Program-made: the position numbers and the translations under genes
The notes under the pieces: generated by a model
Told to the model about the DNA's origin: nothing
The model's database searches: none
What the model saw: the letters and a program-made list of their open reading frames with translations, nothing else
Origin: Styela clava
Lineage: Eukaryota; Chordata; Ascidiacea; Stolidobranchia; Styelidae
DNA: 64,000 bases
Direction of reading: 5' to 3'
NCBI RefSeq assembly: GCF_964204865.1
Contig: NC_135252.1
Span: 10,065,383-10,129,382 of the forward strand
Shown: one piece after another, positions 1 to 10,694 of the stretch
How the letters are laid out: every line of letters begins with the position of its first letter
Numbering within the stretch: position 1 is the first letter of the stretch

Positions 1-425
1 CCACAAATTGCCGATTGTGACATTTCGTAATTGGGACTAAGAGATTCCCAGAAATCAGATCTTCCGCTTATGGTGATGTGCTTGCCATTTCAATCAAATA
101 AAACTTCTGTCCGTAACTTCTTATAGATAGGAATGACAGGCTCCCAGCATTCAGACAAAGTCTTCTTAAGAAATGTGGTTTGTATTTCAATCAAATGATC
201 CATGTACAAATATACAGCAACTGTCTATGATGACTGTTGTATGAGCTCGAGCATGGAGGGGTTTTGCTGTAATTATCGGTATTCAAATCGTGAACATCTG
301 AAAAAATGTGATATGCTTTACAACATAAGTCTGTCATTATTAATGATCGAAGCTATAACCAATCTTACCTTGTAACATTTGCAGAAGTAAATAAGATAAC
401 TTTCTTTCACTTTGGCATACCGGTA
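1..425. other. Left flank, no gene seen
   Basis: No ORF, RNA gene or repeat that I recognise. The stretch ends at the 9-bp target duplication of the MULE that starts at 435. Confidence 0.5.
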
Positions 426-434
426 CTTTTTGAG

Positions 435-1114
435 GGGAGGCGGACAACTCGACTACACGGACAACTCACCAGAGACAACTCGACTACCTAGAGGCCTGGT
501 GAGTTGTCCGTCTTTTGACATTTTCTACGGTGGTGTTTTAGGTCTATAGAAATGCGTTTTTGATATTTTTAGTGCTCAAGTGTTGAGAAAAACACATAAA
601 TATGCTCTAGAAAGCATTTTTATTTGTATAAGTGGCTTATTTTGATCATGTTGTACGAATACAAATACAGTCTACAGACGAAATTGGAGTAACGTTAGCG
701 AAGTTAGACTGTTGACTTATAGGACTGTGTTCGTTTAATTTTTTGAACTTTATTGGTATTAAATGTTTTGAATGAGCACCTTTAAATATATTAAAACCTT
801 TATACTTCACAGTAACACTTAAATATTTATGAATGTGAGCTCCGTAGTCTATGGTTGCAGTAGTCTGCAGTCGCCCGACAGGCCGTCAACTCACCAGTCG
901 AGCAAACGCTCTGCGACGTGACGTCATCGATGCTCGAGGTGAAGACAACTTGACTACCGAGCAACGAGAGGCAGACAACTCACTAGTCGAGCAATCGCTC
1001 TGCGATATCGATGCTCGAGGAGAAGACCTTGCTTTGTAAAACAAGAGATGCTAACTCAAGAGTTGCATAGCATTTACTTAGTGCCGACTGATATTAGTTG
1101 TAAGCCAACTCACC
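435..1114. repeat. MULE left terminal inverted repeat
   Basis: About 680 bp, pairing with 4989-5225, 3863-3911 and 2470-2874 read on the opposite strand. The pairing partners are close to identical, with scattered substitutions and small indels. The arm carries two copies of a module containing the TCGATGCTCGAGG motif (near 927 and 1009). A 62-codon frame at 851-1039 lies wholly inside the repeat and I do not regard it as a gene. Confidence 0.85.
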
Positions 1115-1256
1115 ACGGCAAGGTTTCAGTCATAGAGTTGGAATTTCTTTTTGCAGAATAAAACCAGGAACAGATAGGCACTGTCGCTGCGCCTGGCAAA
1201 GAAACTGGGCCGAAGAATGGATAGAAGATGTTTACTTTTTGTCACGATTAATGAAT

Positions 1257-2030
1257 TTAATATGATGTTTGAATACTAAACGTTATGGGGGAATTTAATG
1301 GATGGAAGGTTTTGTTTTCCTTTTCGTTACGAATAATGAATTTTATTTGAATACTAAACGTTTGCTGCGTTACATACTTACTCTTTGCAATACTGCGGCC
1401 CGTAGATCCTTGAACACCTTCGAAGAAGAGAGTCCACAGATAACTCTCTTTCCTTGTTCTGTTCCCAGACACGTTGCACCCTCTCGTTGGCTTCCGCATA
1501 CCTGCCGTTGACACGCCCCACAACGTCCGCCTCTATCCCTATACTTACCTCGTACATTGTTGAGATTAAACTGTAAAAAGGCATATTTTTCCGAGTTATA
1601 CTGTTAAAATGGCGGTGCCAACCTTCCAGATGATTGTTGGTTCTTATTTCTACGTCAAATACTGACCAATCATTGGGAGTCCAGACACTGTTGTATAGCC
1701 ATGTGTTTTGAAAATATTCGGCGAAGATCTTGAGTTTGCATCTTTTCGTTCAGTGATTTGAATATGGACGTAATAAACATAGCTGGTATATAGCACAGCG
1801 CCATGGCATGCTTGATCAGGTCTCTTGTTCCAGCGTCCCTAAAACAAAAACATGTTAATACAAAAGAAGTGAAAGATGTACAAAGACATATATAAATATG
1901 GTTAACCACTCACTTGTCGCATAGGCGAGCCAAATTATTGTGACGCACATTCTTCATGATGGCCTGAGTGAAGTGATATCCATGCACGGAGATTAGATAA
2001 GGTACCAGATCGGTGATAATGAAGCCGCGC
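1257..2030 (-). pseudogene. MULE transposase remnant (C-terminal part)
   Basis: Read on the minus strand, about 1990-1914 gives a segment with HGYHFTQAIMKN, resembling the 'GCxFHFxQa' block of MULE transposases. A 75-bp intron with GT-AG ends (1913-1839) follows. The next exon, from 1838, encodes KHAMALCYIPAMFITSIFKS, like the 'aLafvP...v...fe.L' block. A frameshift near 1735 then moves the reading into another frame with EYFQNTWLYN and further on RTNNHLEGWHRHFN, the TNN-EGWH block that follows the catalytic core. A second possible donor lies near 1553. No intact N-terminus or complete catalytic core was found upstream, where the sequence from about 2040 degenerates. The order of blocks fits MULE transposase. 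The frameshift and missing front make it a pseudogene. Confidence 0.75.
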
Positions 2031-2232
2031 GCCGAGATTACTGCTCGGTTATCGCCGAGTTTAAAGCCTCATTATCGCCGGCCTGCCCCCTACAAACGTA
2101 AATACTCATTAGCCGAGGTCGTTTTCATCACAGTTTTATACTGAAACGAGGACGACTAACGGTATATTAACTCCACAAAAACTACGCAAGAATTCAAGAT
2201 GACTACTCCAAAAATGTGACGACAACGTTACC

Positions 2233-2490
2233 ATGAAACAGGAGGGACTCATCTGTGACGTCTGTCGAAATTGGTTTCATCGCAAGTGTTTTAATAATTC
2301 AGATGTGGCAATGACAAGGGAACAGTACAGCCTATTAAAAAAACAGGACGTAACGTTTGAGTGGAAGTACCCGGACTGCTACCAGGCCCATGACACCCAT
2401 CATAACTCCAACCCGATTGTTGTATCCCAGCAGATGGAACCTAGCCGTCGGCTGGTAGACTACTCAGGCGGTGAGTTGGCTTACAACTGA
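2233..2490 (+). CDS. PHD-finger-like ORF inside the MULE
   Basis: This 85-codon frame begins with a partial PHD-type zinc finger: C8, C11, W14, H16, C19, then W44 and C49. The spacing C-x2-C, WFHxxC and W-x-x-P-x-C is that of a PHD finger, a reader of histone tails in family members. The W-x-C-P-x-C signature has Tyr at 46 where the family has Cys, so one zinc ligand is missing. The frame stays open upstream of the ATG to a stop at 2200, giving a possible extra Cys, so the true start may be an exon boundary. The last seven residues are read from the right inverted repeat (from 2470). It is either an accessory gene of this MULE family or a captured host fragment now decaying. I cannot tell which, nor whether it is transcribed. 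Confidence 0.45.
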   Translation: MKQEGLICDVCRNWFHRKCFNNSDVAMTREQYSLLKKQDVTFEWKYPDCYQAHDTHHNSNPIVVSQQMEPSRRLVDYSGGELAYN

Positions 2491-2874
2491 TATCAGTCGG
2501 CACTAAGTAAATGCTATGCAACTCTTGAGTCTGCGTTTTGCAAAGCAAGGTCTTCTCCTCGAGCATCGATATCGCAGAGCGATTGCTCGGCTGGTGAGTT
2601 GCCTGCCTCTCGTTGCTCGGTAGTCGAGTTGTCTTCACCTCGAGCATCGATGACGTCACGTCGTAGAGCGTTTGCTCGACTGGTGAGTTGACGGCCTGTC
2701 GGGCGACTGCCGTAGTCGAGTTCAGACTACTGCAATCATAGACTACTGAGCTCACATTCATAAATATTTAAGTGTTACTGTGAAGTATAAAGGTTTTAAT
2801 ATATTTAAAGGTGCTCATTCAAAACTTTTAATACCAATAAAGTTCAAAAAATCAAACGAACACAGTCCTATAAG
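2470..2874. repeat. MULE right terminal inverted repeat, inner piece
   Basis: Reverse complement of roughly 720-1114 of the left arm. It is cut off at 2874 by the hAT insertion and resumes at 3863. The end CCTATAAG is the target site that the hAT element duplicated. Confidence 0.85.
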
Positions 2875-3854
2875 CAGGGTTGCCATCTACCCAGAGCCAA
2901 AAATAAGCACGGGCGTCAAGAAGGAGATCATACACGAGTCTTCCAATTTTGATCATTAGAAGTCGCTTCGAACACGGTTGTAAGCAGCTCCGAAATTGCA
3001 AAAAGCTATGGAGTCACTGCCACACGCAATCTCTAAAGCAGGGAACTTTTTGTCGCTCGCGGGCCAAAATCAAGTGTTACGAATCTTGGCGGGCCGCACA
3101 TATTTTTTCGAGAAAGTTAAAAACTGAACGGGCGGCTGATGAACCACATTATTTACACAGATTAGAAATTGAAGTTCTAGACTTTAATTAGCGAGCGAAC
3201 ACTGCTACAACACGTGGACTCAAGTCGTGCAAAATATTTACAAATACCATTTAATGTAACACTAATATTATTTGTTGCATTACGTTTGATACCTTTTCGA
3301 AATCAGGTGACACACTGGATAAAACCAAAATCAGAACATTTTCTACATTCACCAATCCAAGTTCTCCGAACGGAAAATTTTATATTGGTTCAGTAATTGA
3401 AAACAAAAGCGATTTTTTATAACGATGGGAAAAAGAATTCACAATGGAGAACAAGACCAACATAATAACGATCCGTAAGTTCAGTGAAGCATTGCGGGCC
3501 GATTTATTTTTGTCCGCGGGTCGGATATGACCCGCAGGTGGCCGACCCCTGATCTAATACTTTGGATTCCCGCAATGCTTATTATGTGTTGTGGTAGTAT
3601 TGGGGACACTGATTACCTCCCCCTTTCTCAATGTCGCAATAGTAGTAGTTATTAGCAAATTCCTTTTCATATTCGAACAAGGACTCATGATTACGCTTAC
3701 TAGTTGTCTACTAGCCATTCACGTTTCTAAGAGAAAATAAGCACGCAACTCAAAAATAAGCTCTTTTCTTAGAAATAAGCACATTGTTACTTTATAAGAC
3801 GCGGGCTAGAAAATAAGCACAAATCTTAGAAATAAGCACAATATGGCAACCCTG
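2875..3854. mobile_element. hAT-type non-autonomous element inserted in the MULE arm
   Basis: The ends are CAGGGTTGCCAT and its exact reverse complement ATGGCAACCCTG. The element is flanked by a perfect 8-bp duplication CCTATAAG (2867-2874 and 3855-3862). Removing the element and one duplication restores continuity with the left MULE arm, which proves the insertion order. The 980-bp body has no long ORF. It appears to hold a further hAT-like piece at about 3039-3551, which ends in GGCCGACCCCTG, like the fragments at 53895 and 58078. Eight-base target duplications and CAG ends are characteristic of hAT transposons. Confidence 0.85.
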
Positions 3855-3911
3855 CCTATAAGTCAACAGTCTAACTTCGCTAACGTTACTCCAATTTCGT
3901 CTATAGACTGT

Positions 3912-4988
3912 GAAACCGCCTCGCATTTGTTTTCGTTTGTTTCACACTTGACTGATTTTGTGATTTGCGTATTCTGCGATTGCAACATAACCTCACACAT
4001 TGATGTTGCCATGTTTCTAGTATTGTTTTGTAATTATTTCTAGGTTTGTATTGGGCATAATTAATGCTGCTCAAGTAGGGTTTAGTACTAGTGTAATTTA
4101 TGATATTTTCCTGATGACAACCTACCCCGATTTGCAGACTGTTAACGAATTAGAACATAGAATTATGCTAATTTGTCCTGTGTTGCTAGGCCAGCTCTCT
4201 TTGTGTTGTTGCTTATTTCTGGCAACGCTCGTTCTTTCGCTCGCTGCTTTCTGGGCGGGAATGTTGGCAGTGATTATCTGCTCTCCAGTTTTGTTAGATT
4301 TTTAGCTGTTTAAGGTCTCTTAGGAACCGGGTTTTTAAGTCATATATTTAGTAAAAGTTACCTTTGAATCTTTCCCAGCTCTATTCGCGTTTAGATGTTC
4401 GTTATTCTCAGTAGGCTAGGAAAACAGTTGCAAGTAGTTATTTCATGATATTTTGTGTGTTTATTTGTTAGATCTGATCAAATATAGAGCTAATTAAAAT
4501 AATAGCTTCCAGTCAAATAATTGGTTGTTCTTTGAGTTGAAGGCTACATCGTCAAGTAAGTCTTTGATTTATCGTATTTTATGCTTTATTTAGTGATATG
4601 AAACTGCAATTTTAAGGTAAACAATTGTGCTGTATTTTTGGCTTTTTCAATTAATTTGTGATTCTAAATTGATAAATATTGTGCCTTTTAAGTGCTAATT
4701 GGTTAGATGTTTGGTAAGTTTTATTGTGTGACATATTTTGAGACTGTTTTCCATTTCTGTTTAGAAAACCGTACAAATTGACAACTGTATACTGATTCGT
4801 ACTTTCAACTGTAATTGAATTTCAATCGTACGTACACTGCATTTTAAACGTACCTTTTTCGTGACAACAAGAAATTTCAAAAGGCGATTTGTACGCGTAT
4901 TTTTATTGTGGAGTCTCGAAACGATTCAGAGAGCAACCGTCCGTTAACGCGTGTTGGCGCTAGATAGCGACTCCGATTTGGCGCCTAC
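3912..4988. mobile_element. Unclassified insertion in the MULE right arm
   Basis: The arm sequence breaks at 3911 and resumes at 4989, with AGACTGT present on both sides (3905-3911 and 4989-4995), as expected of a target duplication of 7 bp or slightly more. The insert starts GAAACCGCCTCGC and ends TTGGCGCCTAC. I see no clear terminal inverted repeat. A hydrophobic frame at about 4051-4305 has no ATG at its listed start and I do not recognise it. The class is unknown. Confidence 0.6.
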
Positions 4989-5225
4989 AGACTGTATTTG
5001 TATTCATACAACATGATCAAAAAAGCCACCTATACAAATAAAAATGCTTTCTAGAGCATATTTATTTATTTTTCTCAACATTCGAGCACTAAAAATATCA
5101 AAAACGCATTTCCATAGACCTTAAACACCACCATAGAAAATGCCAAAAGACGGACAACTCACCAGGCCTCTAGGTAGTCGAGTTGTCTCTGGTGAGTTGT
5201 CCGTGTAGTCGAGTTGTCCGTCAGC
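4989..5225. repeat. MULE right terminal inverted repeat, outer piece
   Basis: Reverse complement of about 435-675 of the left arm, including the terminal modules and a palindromic AGGCCTCTAGG-type centre. It ends next to the target duplication CTTTTTGAG at 5226-5234. Confidence 0.85.
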
Positions 5226-5234
5226 CTTTTTGAG

Positions 5235-6061
5235 CTGCTACCCGTACCACTGGCACCTGTATTCATAAGCACCTGTAGTGGACATAACGATCGTTTCAAA
5301 ATTTTGTTGTTATTGTTATCATTTGTCTCCATCAACACGTTTTGAAGAAATGGCTTTTCTCTTCGAATACTGGACCAATTGCTTTGAAATTTTCAGTGGT
5401 TAAAGATAAAAATTTTTTCCAGAAGGCTATTACTTTTTTTTCGCTATGACGTCATCAAAATTATGTGACTCTACGTGTCCATATATTTGAGCATAGCTCT
5501 CTTGTTTTATTTTAGATGACAATTTTTGTCACTGTGTTGTTTTTGCAGTGAAATTGAACTAGGCCTACAGCATCACCGTTTTGCGTCAGGGAGTGTTTTT
5601 TTGTTCCATGTTCTTGTAGGAAAAGCACTGTTGTGTTACACCGTAAATATATACTGTTACACCATAAATATATACTACTACGTTACACATACACGTCTCA
5701 CATTTTAATTTAGAAGGTAGAAGTTTATTGCATCCCATTATTTACTTTAATTGGCTGTTTTTGTTAAATTGTTTCCAAAGTACTGCCCGATTGTAAATCG
5801 CGTTTTTCTGTGTTTGTTTTATTCTTTTTTGGTGGGCGGGCTCGTACATTATACGCTATTTAACTTTTTTTAAGTTATGCCCGTCTCTCAGGTATCTCTG
5901 CATTTTGTTTGTCTGTTTACTTTTTGTATTGTTTATGTCAAAGAACCAAAATAAATGATTGATTGAAGTCAGACCTAGCTGCGTCGGCTTTCAGAGCAAG
6001 AAATCGCAGCCGTCACTTCTTTTTGCATCAAGTCGCAACAGGTCAAAGGTTATGAATGTCC
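5235..6061. other. Intergenic repeats, possible LINE 3' tail
   Basis: No gene seen. About 5330-5410 is similar, on the opposite strand, to about 26832-26930, so it belongs to a dispersed repeat. The stretch to about 5966 ends in AATAAATGATTGATTGA, which resembles the short-repeat tails of L2/CR1-type retrotransposons. The family assignment is weak. Confidence 0.35.
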
Positions 6062-6170
6062 CTAATTGGTCTTATTTTTACCAACTGGTTCATTAATTGT
6101 TTCCCACACTGTCTTGATGTTGCCTTTGTGAGAGACAAATTTAACGTTAGACATATAATAACTTGATTTT
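6062..6170 (-). mobile_element. LINE ORF2 fragment (short)
   Basis: The minus-strand frame ends with a KKSSYYMSN segment followed by a WETINEPVGKNK-like segment. This matches the pattern 'YY......WkxINxlxGkk' found between the endonuclease and reverse-transcriptase domains of non-LTR retrotransposons. Only about 35 codons fit, and no reverse-transcriptase motif follows. It is a small remnant at best. The stop codon right after the segment is consistent with decay. Confidence 0.35.
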
Positions 6171-6417
6171 TTTTGGATTAGCCAAGCACAAAAATTCCTG
6201 TATTCAGGAAACGCAAAAGCAGATAATCTAACCACAGAGTGAAGTAACAACAACGTAGTCACGTGTTAATCAGCTGAGAAAAGTCGAGTTGTAACTACTA
6301 ACTAGTGACAACTACATATACCGTATCTCGTACCGGTTTACGTTGCCAAATGCAGAAATAGGGGTTTATGAGTAGACTATAGTGAATTTTGCTTTAGTTG
6401 CATATTTTCTTCTTGAC

Positions 6418-9271
6418 ATGTCGTCGTCTTACCTGATTGACGGAATTGGCGATGAGGTAACAGTATTGTTAGGCGTTCTCGTAGCAGTTTTTGTCGTCAT
6501 AGTATCGTGGTTGTCCACGAGAGTGAGCGATTCCAGTGGAACCACTGAAAGGTGAGTGACTAAGATTAATATTTTTTTTAAATCTGTAGGTTGAACTACT
6601 GTGTTCTAATATTTTGAGTTTTAAATTGGTCGAATGAAACTTGATAATTAGACTATAATACTGATGTATGAACGTTTTGCGTAGTGCAAATTTTGTAGCC
6701 ATAAGTTTAAAGCTATTTTAAGGTTGCCGATGACAAGTAGCCTAGACCGAATGGTCATTTCGCGGTTATCCTGTCGATTTGGTACAAATATTTTGTGATC
6801 TTACTCACTTTCATTTATTATGCTTTATCGGAATGGCAAAGACTGGATTGTGGTGGTTTACTTCGGTTAGTTTCTGTTCCTGTGTTCTGCTAATTATAAG
6901 CTCATACCTAAATTCTGGCTGAAAAGGCGGGGCTTTTTGGCTAAAATTTGGACCTGACGCCGTGTATTATAAAAATGATCCTGCCTAGTCTACTGGTTGA
7001 CAAAAACTTTGACTCCATCGCCAAGACAACATAATTTTTCTATGTAACTGATGTAAAGCCAAGCCTCCTAATTGCATTCTAAGAATGCTTAGTCAACTCA
7101 ATGATTTTGAGTTCTGTTGGCAATTTTTATTTATCGTTCTGTCATTGGAAGCCTGAAATTCTGACTTTGATGCGTTTTAAAATCAGAATTACAACTCCTG
7201 AACTTTGGCACCAATAGAAATAAAAATATGATAAACCCACATTCCGCACCCCGGACAGCCTCACCAAAAATATCAGATCTCCATCAATGCTATGTTATAT
7301 TCTGTTTATCAGTTTTCAAAATAGTCAGCAGACATCTGCAACTGTAGAGAATCAGACACACAGTGCATCAGCCCAACCAAATGTTCCAACAGAAGCTGTC
7401 CAGACAGGTAAAAATGTTTTCAGTTAAAAACCTATTCAACAATGAGCCAGTTCAGCAGTTAGTGTACTTGCATAAAACAGTATATTAATGACAAAATCAA
7501 CATATCATTATCAGTATTGTCTTCTATACTAAATCTATTCATCTTTTTACAGAAGAATCTTCTTCAAATTCAGATGCTTCTGGGCCCACACAAGATGAGT
7601 CAGTTGTGAGCAACTCATCACCAAATGATGCTCCAGTATTAAGACATCGAATTCTTCATGATGCACAAGCATCTGCACAAACACCTCCGACACAGGAATG
7701 TAAGTCTTTTCAAAAATTATAAATTTCAACAATTCCAAAAACCATATTGAATTTTTACAAAATGTGTTATTTATTGTCTTCTATGTTCCAAAATCAGTAA
7801 CTGTGATCTAATCAGTTAGATTAATTTGTTTAACTTTTTATTAAGCACCGACTTCCTCAACCGCTGAAGGTGGTGCAAGCATCACAATACGTTTGAAATT
7901 TATGGATGAAACTATACAAACTGTGAAAGCTAATCCTGATGAGACATTGGAAAATTTTATGAGGTTATTACCTTTTATAATATATTATTGGGTGTAATAC
8001 CTCATTTTGTCATTATTGGGCAATGTTTAGAATTCGAATAAGATATCGCATTGTTGAAAATTGTGGAGAAATTGAAAATCTGGCTATAACAACAGTGTTG
8101 TCATTTTATTGATTGTTATTAAAACCTCTGAGGCAGTATATATTGCATTCTGTTATTTTTTTTTTATATGTCACTTATTTCACGCCTTTTGCTCTGAACA
8201 AGGCTCTGTACAAGCAGCCACTGGAGCTAAATTATTGGAAAAACCGGAATCTTCACAGTCACCATTGCCCATACAATTATTCACACCCTGGGTGGGTGTC
8301 CGAGATGTACTGATGCAGTGCCAATACAGTTAGGTCCAATGTTTCAATAACTACTGGGCCATTGTGCATTCTGTTGTTTTTGTTGAAACACCAATTTAAA
8401 TTTTTACAGCCGACAATTCACCTCTGATACTCGTAATCGATATAGATTAATTTATAGAGGACAAGTTTTGAGAGATCAAAGCCGGACTTTACGCCAGTTT
8501 AATTTAGTTGGAGATACCACTGGGGAAAATCCAACTATACCAATGATTCACTGTTTTCTGTCACCTGCTACTCCTGCCAACGAAGCAGGTGTTAACATGG
8601 CTAGTAGTGCTTCACAACAAATGCAGATGGTTGCAGAAGAACTCCACATAGGATCTTTCATGCTTCCAATACTAGGCAAGTTATTCATTTGAAATTTATT
8701 TTTTTGCTTGCCATCAGCTTTGGCATATGATGAGAACAATTACTTCTACCAAAATAATATAGGGTAACGCCAAATAATTGAATCCAGCACATTTGGAACA
8801 TTCTCCTAGAGAAGACTCAACTTTTGTGCAAAGCATCCAAGGTTGCTCAAACTTTTGGGTATTATGATACACATAACAGAAGTTCAGGTGTTAACTTTTT
8901 TTTCGTTTTTTTAGGAGTAATCAGGAAATTTAGGGGTTCTGATTTTGGGTCACGCTATTTGTAGTTCGTGAAGAGTAAGAATAGGTGGATATGGTTTCCT
9001 TTCCAATTCACTTGTATGTTGTAAATCGAAGGATTAGGAGTCATTTTATATTATATTGAAATGGATATACTAATATAAATGTTGAATGAATATTGAAATG
9101 CCATACTAAAATTATATTTTAATAAATATCGTTTTATTTTTAGGTTTTGCACTGGCGAGCCTTTGGTACCTTTGTATATTTCACACAAGTCTGTTCTCTA
9201 TTCAGTCAATAGTCAGTATTGTTGGATTCTCCTTCTTATACATTGCTTTAATTGTCAACCATGTCATATGA
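6418..9271 (+). CDS. TMUB: Transmembrane and ubiquitin-like domain protein (TMUB family)
   Basis: Six exons: 6418-6551, 7313-7407, 7553-7699, 7846-7963, 8410-8675 and 9144-9271, closing in frame to 295 aa. Residues 14-32 form an N-terminal membrane segment. A polar Ser/Gln/Asn-rich linker follows. Residues 138-216 are a ubiquitin-like fold, with SITIRLKFMDE at its start and RYRLIYRGQVLRD at its centre. Two hydrophobic segments lie near the C-terminus (about 246-266 and 275-292). This order is diagnostic of TMUB1/TMUB2, and the length lies between the human paralogues. Family members act at the ER in membrane-protein degradation with gp78/Hrd1-type ligases; that role is inferred here. The start is the first ATG before the membrane segment. 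Intron 5 uses a GC donor (AG|GCAAGT at 8676), which is needed to keep the reading frame. Whether it is TMUB1- or TMUB2-like cannot be decided. Confidence 0.9.
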
Positions 9272-10694
9272 CCATAGACATGTTCAATACAAGATACAAA
9301 TATATATTACGTTCATGACACTGTCATCCTTTGTCAGGAGAATATCTGCAATGTTGTCAAGTCACACAACTCTTCAATGGTTTATGCCCTTCCAACATAT
9401 TATGATGAAAAATTCAGATGTACAGTAATGATGACTTTTAATGCCGAAGAAATTTGAATAGCTGAATATTTTTAAGGTCCAAAATCTTGAGATTTTGATT
9501 TTGCATTTTTTTATTATTTAAAATTACAATTTTTTCCAATCTTGATTTAAAATGTTGTAAGACTCAACTGGTACTGCTACTTGATTAAGTTACTACAGTT
9601 GAGTTGCTATGGCCGCACAAGAGGAGTTTTATTGGAACTGCATTAAGCTGGAAAAACATTTTGCGGAAAGCGACACTGATCAGGATCGCGATCTACAACT
9701 TGAAACAATCTGTTTATAATATGCTCCCTATCATGTATTGCTCATGTTCAGACGAAGCAGTTACAGGATGAAAAAATATATGAATATAATATATTCATCT
9801 TACGTTTTTGAGTAACGCAGTAACTGGGTCACTACATACATTTGGCCGACCAGATAAGGCGCATAATCTATTTTTAAAAATAAAAAAGGGTTCAAATGGG
9901 TGTTTATGGTCTGTAATATGTTAGATCAGTCAACTCTCGGATCACATTGTGTAAATCGGTCTTATTCTCTTATGAAATTTTTCGAATGAAAATATATTTC
10001 AGCTAAGCTGAATCAGCTTATTATATTTCTTTATGCTATTGCACATCCAATCTATTATTATTCTATGCTGATGTATGTTTACTTGGAATATTGTATAGTC
10101 GCAGTAGTAATTTCAAAGTATATTATGTGCTGCTTAAATTTGTTACAGAATTTTGCGTTGTTAAGTTTTGCAAGATATTTGCCCACTACCACAGTTGTCA
10201 TACGTAATCTACGGTACCTTAAACCAGGGCTACTTAACTGGCGGATCGCCATCCGAATCCAGACCTCTTGAGTATTCCATTCGGACCGCACCTGTTTCTT
10301 TATTTTGAGCATATTCTCATTAAATTTGGATATATGAAAGTTTTTTTTGATAAGTAAATCTTATTTATATTTTTAGAGGTTAATTTATCATTACAACGCT
10401 CGTCGAAGATGGCACTGAAATATATTTAGGCACACTGTGAAATATATTTTCTGAAAAACGGGCCCCAATGATGTTAGTTTTGTTCCTGGATCTTTGGTGA
10501 AAATAGTTGAGTAGCCCTGCCCTAAACTGTCTTTCAAGGGATTTTGTGCAAATGAAAAAATATAATATATTAAATGTGACTGAATTACTTGCTTTTTACT
10601 AGTTCACTACTTATGACAACGATTAGTCTAATAATATGCTAGTTGTTATTAAAAGCTCCAAAACAGACTGTAAGCAAGACATCGTTACTCCAAC
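9272..10694. other. TMUB 3' region and pelota upstream region
   Basis: No further gene seen. It contains a short perfect-stem hairpin (ACTCAACTG at about 9562 against CAGTTGAGT at about 9600) and the hAT MITE at 10225-10519. The pelota promoter should lie in the last few hundred bases, but I see no clear TATA box. Confidence 0.5.
10225..10519. mobile_element. hAT-type MITE, 295 bp
   Basis: Starts CAGGGCTACTTAACTGG and ends with the imperfect complement GTTGAGTAGCCCTG. The flanks CCTTAAAC and CCCTAAAC form an 8-bp target duplication with one mismatch. No coding capacity. Confidence 0.7.

Larger units (their letters stand above)
435..5225. mobile_element. Mutator-like (MULE) element with long TIRs and nested insertions
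   Basis: The two ends are inverted copies of each other (start GGGAGGCGGACAACTCGAC; the reverse complement of the end starts GCTGACGGACAACTCGAC). They are flanked by the direct repeat CTTTTTGAG at 426-434 and 5226-5234. The left arm is 435-1114. The right arm is in three pieces, 2470-2874, 3863-3911 and 4989-5225, which add up to the same length. The core holds a minus-strand broken transposase with MULE-type motifs and a plus-strand PHD-like ORF. TIRs of several hundred bases and a 9-bp target duplication are typical of Mutator-like elements. The outer part of each arm is built from short repeated modules around GACAACTCGACTAC and GGTGAGTTGTCC, so each arm can also fold on itself. The element is inactive as it stands: the transposase is frameshifted and one arm is interrupted twice. 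Confidence 0.8.

Noticed and set aside
851-1039. 62-codon plus-strand ORF
   Set aside because: It lies entirely inside the MULE inverted repeat and its inverse exists in the right arm; no protein family motif.
2441-2761. 106-codon minus-strand ORF
   Set aside because: It is the same inverted-repeat sequence read from the other arm.
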